Assembly (NCBI GenBank): GCA_030432255.1
Contig: JAUIHS010000015.1
Location: forward strand, 1-64,000
Direction: 5' to 3'
Source: Phycisphaerae bacterium
GTDB lineage: Bacteria > Planctomycetota > Phycisphaerae > Phycisphaerales > UBA1924
Length of the DNA: 64,000 nt
Shown: one piece after another, positions 10,049 through 18,609 of the stretch
How positions within the stretch are numbered: the first letter of the stretch is position 1
How the letters are laid out: each line of letters begins with the position of its first letter
The notes under the pieces: model-generated
The model's database searches: none
The model's input: the letters and a program-made list of their open reading frames with translations, nothing else
Told to the model about the DNA's origin: nothing
Position numbers and translations under genes: made by a program

Positions 10049-11383
10049 ATGAGAGAGATGCTGAAGCTCGCATCGATATCGCTCATCGGAGGCACGGTCT
10101 CACTGCTCGGCGGATGTGACGAGGGCCAGCCGGCTCAGCAGCCGACCGCCGAGGTGACTCCGGCCTCCACCCGCGCCGTCTCCGAGACCCCGGTCCAGAA
10201 GCGGGCTGAGACGCCCGCGACCACGGATGCGGTGGACACGGATGACGTCAAGAAGAAGGCGACGACCCCGGCGACCGTGCCGCAGGGCCTGGTCGAGGGT
10301 GCCACGATCGCCTTCGAGATGATCGAGCATGACTTCGGGAAGGTCTCCGATACCGAGTCGCTTGAGTTTGACTTCGCCTTCAAGAACGAGGGCACCAGCA
10401 TCCTCGTCGTCAAGGATGTCAAGACCAGTTGCGGCTGCACGACGACCAAGCTCTCTCAGACGGAATTCGCACCGGGCGAAGGCGACGACATTCACGTCAA
10501 GTTCAAGCCCAAGAGCGGTGGCAAGCAATCCAAGTACATCACCGTGATCACCAACGATCCGGACAACCCGCAACTCAAGCTCAAGATCACGGCTGATGTG
10601 ATCCCCGTCGTGGGCATGCAGCCGCGAAGCCTGCAGTTCGGTACGGTGGAGCGTGGCAATTCCGAGACGCTCACCGCGAAGGTGACGAGCCAGGACCCCG
10701 GCTTCCGCATCAAGAACGTCGTGGTCAACGGCCAGAATCTCAGCGCGAACATCAAGGGTGAGCCCCGGAAGATCGTTCCGGACGACGGTGAGAACGTCTA
10801 CATCGCCGGTTCCACCGTCGCCCAGCAGGCTGAGCAGGAGATCGAGATCGTTCTCCATGACGATGCACCCACCGGCCGGTTCTACCGCCAGATCACGGTC
10901 ATCGCACTCGCCGCTGCGGAGGAAGGGCAGGTCCAGAAGGAGCACACCCTCACGCTTCAGGCTCACGCCAACATCGTTGGTGACATTCAGACGACGCCGC
11001 AGTTCATCCGCGTCCCGGTGCTGAACCAGGGTGATGACTTCCGCAAGGACGTCATCGTGACTCGTCGCTCGGGTCAGGCCTTCAAGATCCTCGATGTCAC
11101 CATCGCCGACTCGAACATGGAAGGGGTCGAGATCAGCACCGAGCCTTACAACGCCGGTGGCGTTCACGGCTACCGCATCTCGGTTTCAGGCAACGCCGGT
11201 CAGTTCATCGGGTCCTTCCGCGGCAACCTCATCATCAAGACCGATGTGCCGAAGGAAGGCGAGACGAAGATCATGTTCAACGGTGTGGTTCGTGCGCCCC
11301 GTCCGGCGACCCAGCCGGCTCCCGTGACGCGTCCGCTCCAGCGTGGACCGCAGAAGGAATCGGGTACCACGGGCAAGTTCTGA
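10049..11383 (+). CDS. DUF1573 domain lipoprotein
   Basis: The 444-residue protein has a lipoprotein signal with lipobox LGGC (Cys about residue 22), a Thr/Pro/Ala-rich linker, and a DUF1573 domain around residues 75-175 with its hallmark SCGCTT turn and FKPKS..G..SKYI..ITNDP strand block. Further Ig-like beta repeats follow. The domain is common in Planctomycetota and Bacteroidota envelope proteins; its molecular role is unknown. The start at 10049 is supported by an AAGGAAG element just upstream; the frame opens at 9950, but that leader has no signal-peptide character. A strong terminator follows. Confidence 0.88.
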   Translation: MREMLKLASISLIGGTVSLLGGCDEGQPAQQPTAEVTPASTRAVSETPVQKRAETPATTDAVDTDDVKKKATTPATVPQGLVEGATIAFEMIEHDFGKVSDTESLEFDFAFKNEGTSILVVKDVKTSCGCTTTKLSQTEFAPGEGDDIHVKFKPKSGGKQSKYITVITNDPDNPQLKLKITADVIPVVGMQPRSLQFGTVERGNSETLTAKVTSQDPGFRIKNVVVNGQNLSANIKGEPRKIVPDDGENVYIAGSTVAQQAEQEIEIVLHDDAPTGRFYRQITVIALAAAEEGQVQKEHTLTLQAHANIVGDIQTTPQFIRVPVLNQGDDFRKDVIVTRRSGQAFKILDVTIADSNMEGVEISTEPYNAGGVHGYRISVSGNAGQFIGSFRGNLIIKTDVPKEGETKIMFNGVVRAPRPATQPAPVTRPLQRGPQKESGTTGKF

Positions 11384-11408
11384 GTCCCACTGCTTTTCCA
11401 GATCATTC

Positions 11409-11446
11409 CAGCCCGCTCGAGACCACTCTCGAGCGGGCTGTCGTTT
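11409..11446 (+). terminator. Rho-independent terminator of the DUF1573 gene
   Basis: A perfect 14-bp stem (CAGCCCGCTCGAGA at 11409-11422 with its complement at 11427-11440) closes a 4-nt CCAC loop. It is followed by TCGTTTTC. It sits 26 bp after the stop codon of the DUF1573 lipoprotein gene. Confidence 0.9.
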
Positions 11447-11561
11447 TCAGTGTTGCGTCCAGACCACGCGCCGTTGTGCCGCCGCATCAATCATTGCGGT
11501 CGTGTGGCCCGAGGGGAGCCACGGGAGTCCGGCACGGCTGTTGCATATCATGGGTCCAGAC

Positions 11562-11861
11562 ATGAATCGGACCCGGAAGATGCTGTTGTTGTTGACCTCC
11601 CTCGTCGCCCTCACGGGGTGCGGCGTACGCCCCGGCGTTGATATTGGCCTCTCAGGCCACTCCGGCGCGGTGGCGACTCTGCCGCCCCTGGCGCAGACCT
11701 GGAGCGAGCGTACGGGCGGGCTGCTCCCCCACGAGCGTTTCGAGTTCGCCCGGAATGACCCCCGGATTCCGGGGCTCGGGCCGGTCACCACGGTCCACTG
11801 GCCGGAGCCGGATCGGCCGTACGAACGACCGGTACGATTCCGTCTCTGGGAGCAGAGATAG
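11562..11861 (+). CDS. Small lipoprotein of unknown function
   Basis: The 99-residue product starts with a basic/hydrophobic signal and an LTGC lipobox, giving a lipidated Cys near residue 17. The mature part is short, Pro/Arg-rich and has no family I know. The frame is open upstream to 11343, but that part crosses the terminator of the preceding gene. The ATG at 11562, directly before the signal sequence, is therefore preferred; an ATG at 11550 is also possible. Confidence 0.6.
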   Translation: MNRTRKMLLLLTSLVALTGCGVRPGVDIGLSGHSGAVATLPPLAQTWSERTGGLLPHERFEFARNDPRIPGLGPVTTVHWPEPDRPYERPVRFRLWEQR

Positions 11862-11910
11862 GGGTTTATTTGCATACCGGGGGAACCTTCTGTCGATTCC
11901 AAGTGTCTCA

Positions 11911-11939
11911 TTGACATGGATTTGCGTCCATGGCATACT
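11911..11939 (+). promoter_or_regulatory. Probable sigma-70 promoter of the HU gene, with a palindrome in the spacer
   Basis: The -35 box is a perfect TTGACA at 11911-11916. A 17-bp spacer leads to CATACT at 11934-11939 (4 of 6 match to TATAAT). An inverted repeat, CATGGA at 11915-11920 and TCCATG at 11927-11932, lies between the two boxes and could be an operator. The start codon of the HU gene is about 110 bp downstream. Confidence 0.6.
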
Positions 11940-12047
11940 GCCGTCAGGGATTTTCGACCGATCCCTGTATGGAACAAGACACGAGGCTCTTCCCGGAGAT
12001 TCCGGGGTGGCCCTCTGGACGCACGACTCCAGGAGGCTGGTGACGTT

Positions 12048-12365
12048 ATGGGCACGATTACAAAGAAGGACCTGATTGACCGCATCGCGGAGGCCACCGA
12101 TCAGAAGCGCGTGACGGTCAAGAAGACCCTCCAGTGCTTTCTCGATCAGGTGATCATCGAGTTGGGGCGGGGCAATCGCCTCGAATTCCGGGATTTCGGC
12201 GTTTTCGAGATCAGAGATCGCAAGGCGCGCACCGCTCAGAATCCGAAGACGCTGGAGCCGGTCGAAGTGCCGGCCAAGAAGGTCGTCAAGTTCAAGGTCG
12301 GCCGACTCATGCAGGAGCACCTCGATCAGCTCCGTGAGTCCGACCCCGCCTCGTCCGACGGCTGA
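12048..12365 (+). CDS. HU/IHF family nucleoid DNA-binding protein
   Basis: The 105-residue protein binds and bends DNA as a dimer. It has the family layout: an N-terminal helical pair (KKDLIDRIAEATDQKRVTVKKTL), then the beta arm with GRGNRLEFRDFGVFEIRDRKART and the NPKT tip. A short C-terminal helix of about 15 extra residues (LMQEHLDQL) follows. The ATG at 12048 is preceded by AGGAGG at 12031-12036. The upstream part of the open frame (from 11916) covers the promoter and is unlike HU. bioF begins 22 bp after the stop and may share transcripts. Confidence 0.93.
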   Translation: MGTITKKDLIDRIAEATDQKRVTVKKTLQCFLDQVIIELGRGNRLEFRDFGVFEIRDRKARTAQNPKTLEPVEVPAKKVVKFKVGRLMQEHLDQLRESDPASSDG

Positions 12366-12386
12366 CCCACACCTATCATCTCGCTC

Positions 12387-13631
12387 ATGGCTTCCGTGAA
12401 TGCCACAGCTGCCGCGGCGTGGCTCCATCGCCTCCAGGAACGTCTGGACCAGCGTGAGGAGGCCGGCCTACTCCGACACCTCGCGGACACCGCCCCGGTG
12501 TCGAGTGATGTCATCGACCTGCGCCACAACGACTACCTGGGTCTTCGCCGTCACCCGGCTGTCGCTGATGCCATGCTCCTGGCGTCTTCGACTCACGGCG
12601 CGGGGAGTGGCGCATCACGCCTGCTCGCCGATGACGAAACACTCCGCCAGTTCGAAGCGCGCTGGGCCACGTTCAAACAGGCCGAGGCGGCGCTGCTGCT
12701 GCCGACCGGATACATGGCCAACATTGCGGCGATCAACGGCATCGCGATGTCCGGCGACCTGATCCTCCTCGACCGACTCTGTCACGCGAGCCTGCTTGAT
12801 GCGGCCCGGCTGGCCTCGGCGGCGAACCCGCGCGTGACGTGGCGTACTTTTCCACACCAGGCGGTCGGGCGCGCTGGAGACCTGGCGCGTCGGCACATCG
12901 CAAGGCACCCCGACGCGACAGTGATCCTGGTGTCGGAGGCGTTGTTCTCGATGGATGGGGACCTCGCGGATCTCGCGGCACTCGGCGCGTTGCGCGATGA
13001 GATCAACGACTCCGGTCACGGTGGGGCCTGTGTCGTTCTGGACGAAGCCCATGCCGTCGGTGTGATCGGCCCGGGCGGAGCGGGGCTCGATGCCGCTGCG
13101 GGGAGGATCGCAGATGTGCTCGTTGCAACCGGCGGGAAGTCGCTGGGTGTGATGGGTGGGATGATCGCCGGGCCCACCGCCGTCATTGAGAGTGTCGTGA
13201 ACTTCGCCCGGCCGCTGGTCTACTCGACGGGTGTGATGCCTGCACAGGCGGCGGCGCTGAAGAAATCGCTCTCGTTGCTTGAGCGTGAGTCGTGGCGCAT
13301 CGAGCGACTTGGCCATGTCATCCGGGACGTGCGAAACGGTCTGCGAGAGGGCGGCTGGCTGGTGGAGTCACCTGAAGTCCATCCGACGCCCATCGTTCCG
13401 CTCGTGGTGGGGGAGGCGGAGTCCGCCGTCAGCCTGTCTGAGTCGCTTGCCAGGCAGGGTATTCTTGCTCCGGCAATTCGACCCCCGACTGTGCCGCGAA
13501 GCGCCGCCCGTGTTCGCCTGAGTCTGAACTCGGGGCTGAGTGACGAGATGATCGAGCGGGTTGTGAAAGCGGTGAATTCCTGCGGCATGTCGAAGGAACA
13601 GCCCACCCGCCCGACGGACCTGTTATCTTAG
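12387..13631 (+). CDS. bioF: 8-amino-7-oxononanoate synthase / alpha-oxoamine synthase family
   Basis: This PLP enzyme condenses an acyl thioester with an amino acid (pimeloyl-ACP or -CoA plus L-alanine if it is BioF, in biotin synthesis). The 414-residue protein shows the N-terminal NDYLGL block, the GSGASRL turn, LPTGYMAN, the VLDEAHAVGV Asp/His pair and the PLP lysine K251 in a TGGKSLG context. No other biotin gene is nearby. A related 2-amino-3-ketobutyrate ligase or another oxoamine synthase therefore cannot be excluded. It follows the HU gene closely. Confidence 0.8.
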   Translation: MASVNATAAAAWLHRLQERLDQREEAGLLRHLADTAPVSSDVIDLRHNDYLGLRRHPAVADAMLLASSTHGAGSGASRLLADDETLRQFEARWATFKQAEAALLLPTGYMANIAAINGIAMSGDLILLDRLCHASLLDAARLASAANPRVTWRTFPHQAVGRAGDLARRHIARHPDATVILVSEALFSMDGDLADLAALGALRDEINDSGHGGACVVLDEAHAVGVIGPGGAGLDAAAGRIADVLVATGGKSLGVMGGMIAGPTAVIESVVNFARPLVYSTGVMPAQAAALKKSLSLLERESWRIERLGHVIRDVRNGLREGGWLVESPEVHPTPIVPLVVGEAESAVSLSESLARQGILAPAIRPPTVPRSAARVRLSLNSGLSDEMIERVVKAVNSCGMSKEQPTRPTDLLS

Positions 13632-13682
13632 CTGCCCCGAATTTCAACACTCGCACCCCCTCCTTTTCGATGGAGCGCTGCC

Positions 13683-14738
13683 ATGCCGTCAGTGACCGAG
13701 CTTCTGGGTTCTGAAGCCGATGCCCTGCTTTCTTACGAGTGCAAGGGTTTTCCGCGCAACTCCCTTCATCTGCCCGGTCCGGACTTCGTGGATCGCGTGA
13801 TGAAGGACACGGACCGGCCGGTTCCGGTGCTTCGTTCGATGCAGACGATCCTGAACTCAGGGCGTCTGGGTGGCTCGGGGTTCGTCTCCATTCTTCCGGT
13901 TGACCAGGGCATCGAGCACTCGGGTGCCGCTTCGTTCGCTCCCAACCCGTTGTATTTTGATCCGGCGAAGATCGTCGAACTGGCGATCGAAGGCGGCTGT
14001 AACATGGTCGCCTCGACGCTGGGTGTCCTCGGTGCCTGCTCGCGCAAGTACGCTCACAGGATTCCCTTCCTTGTGAAGCTGAATCACAACGAGATCCTGA
14101 GCTATCCGAACGTCTACGACCAGACCCGTTACGGCTCGGTGCAGCAGGCTTACGAGATGGGTGCGATGGCGGTGGGCGCGACGATCTACTTCGGTTCCGC
14201 GGACTCCCGTCGTCAGATTGACGAGGTGTCGGAGTGGTTCGAAGAGGCTCACCAACTCGGCATGGTCACGGTGTTGTGGTGCTATCTCCGCAACAGCGCA
14301 TTCAAGATCGATGGCAATGACTATCACGTCTCCGCGGACGGTACCGGCCAGGCCAACCACCTCGGTGTGACGATCCAGGCGGACATCATCAAGCAGAAGC
14401 TTGCCGAGAACAACGGTCTCTACAACGCTCTGAAGTTCGGCAAGTCGCACCCGAAGGTGTACAGCGACCTCACGCCCGGTGACCATCCCATCGAGTTGTG
14501 CCGTTACCAGCTTGCCAACTGCTACATGGGTCGCAGCCCGCTGATCAACTCCGGGGGCGCGAGCTCCGGCGCCGGCGACCTCGCGGAAGCGGTCCGGACC
14601 GCGGTCATCAACAAGCGCGCCGGTGGCATGGGCCTGATCTCCGGTCGCAAGGCGTTCCAGCGTCCCATGAAGGAGGGCGCTGAACTCCTGCACGCCATCC
14701 AGGATGTTTACCTGGATGACAGTGTCACCATCGCATGA
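13683..14738 (+). CDS. fbaB: Class I fructose-bisphosphate aldolase (DhnA/FbaB type)
   Basis: This glycolytic enzyme splits fructose-1,6-bisphosphate through a lysine Schiff base and needs no metal. The 351-residue length equals the E. coli FbaB type. Visible family blocks are [20 protein letters not shown], the SWYLRNS-like [17 protein letters not shown] with K237 as the likely Schiff-base lysine, and the C-terminal INSGGASSG phosphate loop. The window also carries tpiA, another lower-glycolysis gene, but far away. The gene is preceded by a roughly 50-bp spacer after bioF. Confidence 0.92.
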   Translation: MPSVTELLGSEADALLSYECKGFPRNSLHLPGPDFVDRVMKDTDRPVPVLRSMQTILNSGRLGGSGFVSILPVDQGIEHSGAASFAPNPLYFDPAKIVELAIEGGCNMVASTLGVLGACSRKYAHRIPFLVKLNHNEILSYPNVYDQTRYGSVQQAYEMGAMAVGATIYFGSADSRRQIDEVSEWFEEAHQLGMVTVLWCYLRNSAFKIDGNDYHVSADGTGQANHLGVTIQADIIKQKLAENNGLYNALKFGKSHPKVYSDLTPGDHPIELCRYQLANCYMGRSPLINSGGASSGAGDLAEAVRTAVINKRAGGMGLISGRKAFQRPMKEGAELLHAIQDVYLDDSVTIA

Positions 14739-14803
14739 GCCGATCGGTCGTGCTTGTCCGTGGTGAGCAGTCTTCCCCAACCCGGTCCGGTCAGGAGTGA
14801 CAG

Positions 14804-15046
14804 ATGTCAGATCAGATTCCCGGAGCGGAGAAGAAGGTCCTCTGTGGTGTCCTCGCGATCATCTTCGGCTCGCTGGGGGTGCACAAGTTCATCCTCGGAT
14901 ACACGACCGCCGGGATCATCCAGATCCTCCTGAACTGCCTCGGTGTCGCTGGCATCATCGGGATCATCGAGGGAATCATCTATCTCACCAAGACGGATGA
15001 GGAGTTCGTCAGGACCTACATCGAAGGCGAGCGCCAGTGGTTCTGA
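14804..15046 (+). CDS. TM2 domain membrane protein
   Basis: The 80-residue protein has the TM2 arrangement: a first helix (VLCGVLAIIFGSLGVHKFILG) with the typical G..G.H.FYLG-like turn, a second helix (AGIIQILLNCLGVAGIIGIIEGIIYL), and a short charged tail. TM2 proteins are small inner-membrane proteins of unknown role. An AGGAG at 14793-14797 supports the ATG at 14804. Confidence 0.85.
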   Translation: MSDQIPGAEKKVLCGVLAIIFGSLGVHKFILGYTTAGIIQILLNCLGVAGIIGIIEGIIYLTKTDEEFVRTYIEGERQWF

Positions 15047-15127
15047 ATTCGGGCGCCTGAACAGCCGATCCCGTGGCTGTGAGCGTGGTCATTCGGGTTG
15101 TGGATAAGTTGTCGCGCGCAAGAAAAA

Positions 15128-15161
15128 CCGTCGGTCGAAAGCTCCGATTTCCGACCGACGG
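15128..15161 (-). terminator. Terminator-like hairpin on the minus strand
   Basis: A perfect 10-bp inverted repeat (CCGTCGGTCG at 15128-15137, complement at 15152-15161) has a 14-nt loop. On the minus strand it is followed by TTTTTCTT (15127-15120), which is terminator architecture. No convincing minus-strand gene ends here, so an unannotated small RNA, or a cap against antisense transcription into the TM2 gene, is possible. Otherwise 15047-15321 holds no gene that I can support. Confidence 0.5.
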
Positions 15162-15321
15162 CGTGCCACGGCGTGACGCCGCGAGTTTGGTCTGTATCCC
15201 CGTTCATCCCCGTTCTGACTACGATAGCCACCTTGACTCAAACTAGCCTCATCATCGGTTCGGAGTTCAGCAAAAGTCTCCGGCTTCAGATGGATCCACT
15301 GGCGTAACAGTCTGAATATCA

Positions 15322-15801
15322 ATGGGTTATGAAAATTCACAAAACTCGCCGCGTGATTCCCCAGTCGTTTGTGTAGGTATCGGCGTCGTTTCTCGGGCGT
15401 CCGGTCGCGGGGCCCCAGATGATGCGGCATCCCCGGGCGGGCGGCACGAGATATTGATCACGCGCCGGCCGGACCACACGGTGTATGGGGGATATTGGGA
15501 ACTCCCGGGTGGGAAGCTCGAATCGGGAGAATCTGTGGAAGACGGCGTCCGACGCGAGCTGCGGGAGGAGGTCGGCATCCTCGTCGAAATCGTGAGGCCC
15601 CTCACCCCCGTTGAACACGTCTATGCCCACGCCCATGTCCGACTGCTTCCGCTCCTCTGCCGGATGGCAGAGAACTCACCGAAACCTCGCAACCTCGAGG
15701 TCGCTGAACACCACTGGTGTCCGCTCGATCGGCTGAACGAATACCAGTTCCCCGAGGCCAACGAGCAACTCATCGCAGAGGTGGGGCGCACCCTGCAATA
15801 G
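15322..15801 (+). CDS. Nudix hydrolase, MutT-like
   Basis: The 159-residue protein carries a complete Nudix box (GGKLESGES, then VRRELREEVGI around residues 60-80) that binds Mg and cleaves nucleoside diphosphate derivatives. The length and the C-terminal HHWCPLDRLNEYQFPEANEQLI segment resemble MutT/8-oxo-dGTP diphosphatases, but the substrate is not provable from sequence. The N-terminal 25 residues before VVCVGIGVV are non-conserved, so a later start is possible. A bidirectional hairpin terminator follows directly. Confidence 0.88.
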   Translation: MGYENSQNSPRDSPVVCVGIGVVSRASGRGAPDDAASPGGRHEILITRRPDHTVYGGYWELPGGKLESGESVEDGVRRELREEVGILVEIVRPLTPVEHVYAHAHVRLLPLLCRMAENSPKPRNLEVAEHHWCPLDRLNEYQFPEANEQLIAEVGRTLQ

Positions 15802-15838
15802 AAAATCGCCGCGTCGCAGGCACGACGCGGCGTTGAAT
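15801..15838. terminator. Bidirectional terminator between the Nudix and Bax-inhibitor genes
   Basis: A perfect 10-bp stem (CGCCGCGTCG at 15807-15816, complement at 15823-15832) has a 6-nt loop. It is flanked by AAAA on the left and TTGAATCT on the right, between the convergent genes ending at 15801 and 15861. Confidence 0.7.
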
Positions 15839-15860
15839 CTCATCGGTTTCAGTCGGCTGA

Positions 15861-16721
15861 TCAGTCGCGCGAATGCAGCTTGGCGAGCAGGCGCAGCAGT
15901 TCGAGGTAGAGCCACACCAGCGTCACGAGCAGGCCGAAGGCACCCACCCATTCGTAGTGCTTCGCGATGCCGGCCTTCGATCCGGACTCGATGAACTCGA
16001 AGTCGAGGACCAGGTTGGCCGTTGCGATCCCGACGACGAAGAGCGAGAAGCCGATGCTGATCAGTCCGCCGTTGGATGGGTCGTACACCGATACCAGCGA
16101 GTAGCTGCCGAAGAGCGAGGCCACGACGGCCACCAGAAAATAGCCGATCAGGCCGAGCATCGCGGTCATCACGAACTTGCGGAAACGCGGCCCCGGTCGG
16201 ATCAGGCGGGTCGTATAGCCGGCGAGCATGCCGCCGGTGATGCCGAAGGTCAGCAGGATCGCATTGAAGATCAGACCCATGTTCAGGGCCTCATTCTCCG
16301 TTGCGAACATCTGTGCGTACAGCGCGGAGATGCTGCCGACGAATGCGCCTTCAGCGAGCGCGTACAGAGGCGCGGTCACAACAGCGGCGCGCGGGGCGAA
16401 TACAGTAATCAGGCCGAGAACAAGGCCACCCAGCGCACCTCCGAGGAGGAGCGGCATGAGGTACTGGCTGTTCATTCCCTCCGGTCCCGCAGCGGGGTCG
16501 ATCAGCGTCCACGCGCCGATGGCCGAGGCGGTACACATGGCCAGAAGCAGGAAGGTCTTGTTGACCGAGCCCTGGATCGTCATGTGAGAGGCGCGCCCCC
16601 TTGCGGCCGGGGCTCCCGACTCCGTGTCATAGCCACGTCCCTGAGCGTTGAGGTCATCCCAGGACTGGGCGGGCTGGAACGCATCACTTTTTGTAAATAC
16701 GGGATTACCCGTCCGGAACAT
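15861..16721 (-). CDS. Bax inhibitor-1 / YccA family membrane protein
   Basis: The 286-residue protein has a soluble N-terminus of about 50 residues and seven hydrophobic helices spanning to the C-terminus. The family patterns include an ALAEGAFVGSISALY-like segment, an NLVLDFEFIE motif before the last helices and an EWVGAFGLLVTLVWLYLELLRLL end. In bacteria this family (YccA, YetJ) is linked to FtsH interaction or Ca2+ leak. ftsH also lies in this window but is not adjacent. The gene stands alone on the minus strand. Confidence 0.88.
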   Translation of the reverse strand: MFRTGNPVFTKSDAFQPAQSWDDLNAQGRGYDTESGAPAARGRASHMTIQGSVNKTFLLLAMCTASAIGAWTLIDPAAGPEGMNSQYLMPLLLGGALGGLVLGLITVFAPRAAVVTAPLYALAEGAFVGSISALYAQMFATENEALNMGLIFNAILLTFGITGGMLAGYTTRLIRPGPRFRKFVMTAMLGLIGYFLVAVVASLFGSYSLVSVYDPSNGGLISIGFSLFVVGIATANLVLDFEFIESGSKAGIAKHYEWVGAFGLLVTLVWLYLELLRLLAKLHSRD

Positions 16722-16811
16722 GGCAAAGCTCCTTGGTGAACCGGATTCCTTCAGAAGAACATCGTCTCATCATATCCGCGAACTGCAGGCGGACCACTCC
16801 AATCGGTCCGG

Positions 16812-17765
16812 TCACCCAATTGTTCGAAGCCGTCCCATAGCCTCCGGCAGCAATTCCGTCAGGTCCACCGCAAGCATCCCCGAGCGGGAGTCCTTCGCCT
16901 CGCACCACGCATCCGCGGCGGCCGCATGGATCCGCACGCCGAGGCAGGCACAGGCGATCAGCGACAGTGAGCCGGGGACGGTCACACCGGGCAGTTGGGG
17001 GCCGCGTGGATGGAACTGGGCCGCGATGGCAGCGATGACACCCGCGAGCACGTCGCCTGAGCCCCCGGTGGCGAGTGCCGGGTTCGGCCGATCCTGCATC
17101 CAGGTGTCATGGCCATCCGAGACCGCCGTGACGGCCCCCTTGAGCACCACGATGCAACCGAGGCGGCGGGCGAGGGCGGCCGCGGCAACACCCGGCGCTC
17201 CAACCTCGACGGAGATGCCGAAGGCGTCTGCCAGCCGCCGAAACTCGCCCGGATGTGGCGTCATGATGGTCGGCGCCGTCAGGTCAAGGTGCGCCTCGGT
17301 GACCCGGCAGAGGTGATTCAGTCCGTCCGCATCCAACACGACGGGGCAATCAGACTGGGCCAGTGCGCGGACGACGAGCGCTTCGCCGCCGGCGTCGATG
17401 CCCATGCCGGGTCCGATGACGAGGCAGTTGGCGGTTGATGTGATCTTGTCCAGGGCGGGCGCGGCCAGATGGGGGACCACGCGCCCCGCATCATCCGTTG
17501 GCAGGGGGGTGCCGGTTGCGGAGAGTGCCGCGTTGAGAACGGCCGCCAGGATCGGAGCCGGTGCGCCGATGTGTGCAAGTCCGGCGCCGCTGCGCAGCGC
17601 GGCGAGAGCGGCCAGAGCCGGCGCACCCACCATCATGCTTCCCGGTTTCTCCCCCTCGGGTCCGTGAGCACACCCTCCCACGACACCAACGGTTCCGAAG
17701 GTCCCTTTGTGACCAGCAGGTTCGCGTGCAGGCAGTGGTGGCGGTATGTAGTTGCTGTCGTTCAT
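16812..17765 (-). CDS. nnrD: ADP/ATP-dependent NAD(P)H-hydrate dehydratase
   Basis: This is the repair enzyme that restores NAD(P)H from its hydrated form. The 317-residue protein has the YjeF C-terminal (ribokinase-like) fold: KGTFGTVGVVGG start, GAGLAHIG, the LVIGPGMG loop, VLDADGLN, TPHPGEFRRL and the catalytic NPALATGGSGDVLAG block. The epimerase half found in fused YjeF proteins is absent. Its ATG overlaps the stop of the methyltransferase gene by four bases, so it is the third gene of an operon with the transglutaminase-like and methyltransferase genes. Confidence 0.93.
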   Translation of the reverse strand: MNDSNYIPPPLPAREPAGHKGTFGTVGVVGGCAHGPEGEKPGSMMVGAPALAALAALRSGAGLAHIGAPAPILAAVLNAALSATGTPLPTDDAGRVVPHLAAPALDKITSTANCLVIGPGMGIDAGGEALVVRALAQSDCPVVLDADGLNHLCRVTEAHLDLTAPTIMTPHPGEFRRLADAFGISVEVGAPGVAAAALARRLGCIVVLKGAVTAVSDGHDTWMQDRPNPALATGGSGDVLAGVIAAIAAQFHPRGPQLPGVTVPGSLSLIACACLGVRIHAAAADAWCEAKDSRSGMLAVDLTELLPEAMGRLRTIG

Positions 17766-18607
17766 GTGGACTTCACTGACTGCGTTCGAGTGACTTCCGG
17801 GTTGAAGCGTGCCAACCGTTTCGACATGACATCCACCGCTTCCGGGTTGCTGTCGACAAGGATCACCTCGCGATCGAGTTCGGCGGCCGCTTCACCGGTC
17901 GTGCCGGATCCCGCGAATCCGTCGAAGACGAGATCGCCGGGATTCGAGTGGACACTGATGATGCGGCGGAGAATACCGAGTGGTTTCTGCGTGGCGTAGC
18001 CGGTGCGTTCCTTACCCGTGGGGCTGACAATCGTGTGCCACCAGACATCGGTCGGGGTTTTGCCGCGAGCGGCCTTCTCGGGTGTGACGAGTCCGGGCGC
18101 CATGTACGGGATGCGATCCATGGCGTCGTAGTTGAAGGTGTACTCGTCGGGATTCCGCGTGTACCAGAGGATGTTGTCGTGTTTGGCCGGCCAGCGCGTG
18201 CGGGAGCGTCCGCCGTAGTCGTAGGCCCAGATGATCTCGTTCTGGAACGCGTCACGACCGAAGATCTGGTCGAGCAGCACCTTGCAGTAATGCACTTCCC
18301 GGTAGTCGATGTGCAGAAAGAGGGACCCGGTGGGAGCAAGCATGCGATGTGCTTCCCGGAGTCGTGGTTCGATGAAACCGATGAAGTCATCGAAACAGTC
18401 GTCGTACGCGGACTGTCCGAGGGTTTCGGTGCGGTACCTGCGTCCGGCGAACCCCGTCCGGTTCCCCTGTTCGTCATGGACCGTCCGGGTTCGGGTGCGG
18501 CGTTGGCGCCGGCCGGTGTTGAATGGGGGATCGATGTAGATCAACTGGACGATACCGTCCGAGATGTCTCGCATCACCTCAAGATTGTCCGCCTGGATGA
18601 TCTTCAC
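17762..18607 (-). CDS. Site-specific DNA methyltransferase (N6-adenine or N4-cytosine, beta-type order)
   Basis: The 281-residue enzyme transfers methyl from SAM to an exocyclic amino group in DNA. The catalytic motif DPPFN is at residues 26-30. A middle target-recognition region contains a KHDNILWYTR block. The SAM motif FDGFAGSGTTGEA lies near residue 235. The catalytic-then-SAM order places it in the beta group. No restriction endonuclease or specificity gene is nearby, so it looks like an orphan methyltransferase. It starts with GTG at 18607, two bases after the transglutaminase stop, and overlaps nnrD by ATGA. Confidence 0.9.
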   Translation of the reverse strand: MKIIQADNLEVMRDISDGIVQLIYIDPPFNTGRRQRRTRTRTVHDEQGNRTGFAGRRYRTETLGQSAYDDCFDDFIGFIEPRLREAHRMLAPTGSLFLHIDYREVHYCKVLLDQIFGRDAFQNEIIWAYDYGGRSRTRWPAKHDNILWYTRNPDEYTFNYDAMDRIPYMAPGLVTPEKAARGKTPTDVWWHTIVSPTGKERTGYATQKPLGILRRIISVHSNPGDLVFDGFAGSGTTGEAAAELDREVILVDSNPEAVDVMSKRLARFNPEVTRTQSVKST

Positions 18608-18609
18608 GT

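Noticed and set aside
11447..12097. 216-codon minus-strand frame over the small lipoprotein and HU promoter
   Set aside because: It has no motif and runs antisense to the supported lipoprotein and promoter.
15099..15107. Perfect DnaA-box 9-mer TGTGGATAA
   Set aside because: A single copy with no neighbours, no dnaA or dnaN gene and no AT-rich stretch; a match is expected by chance about every other 64-kb window.
15089..15430. 113-codon minus-strand frame crossing the hairpin at 15128-15161
   Set aside because: It has no recognisable composition, overlaps the Nudix start, and would contain the terminator inside the gene.
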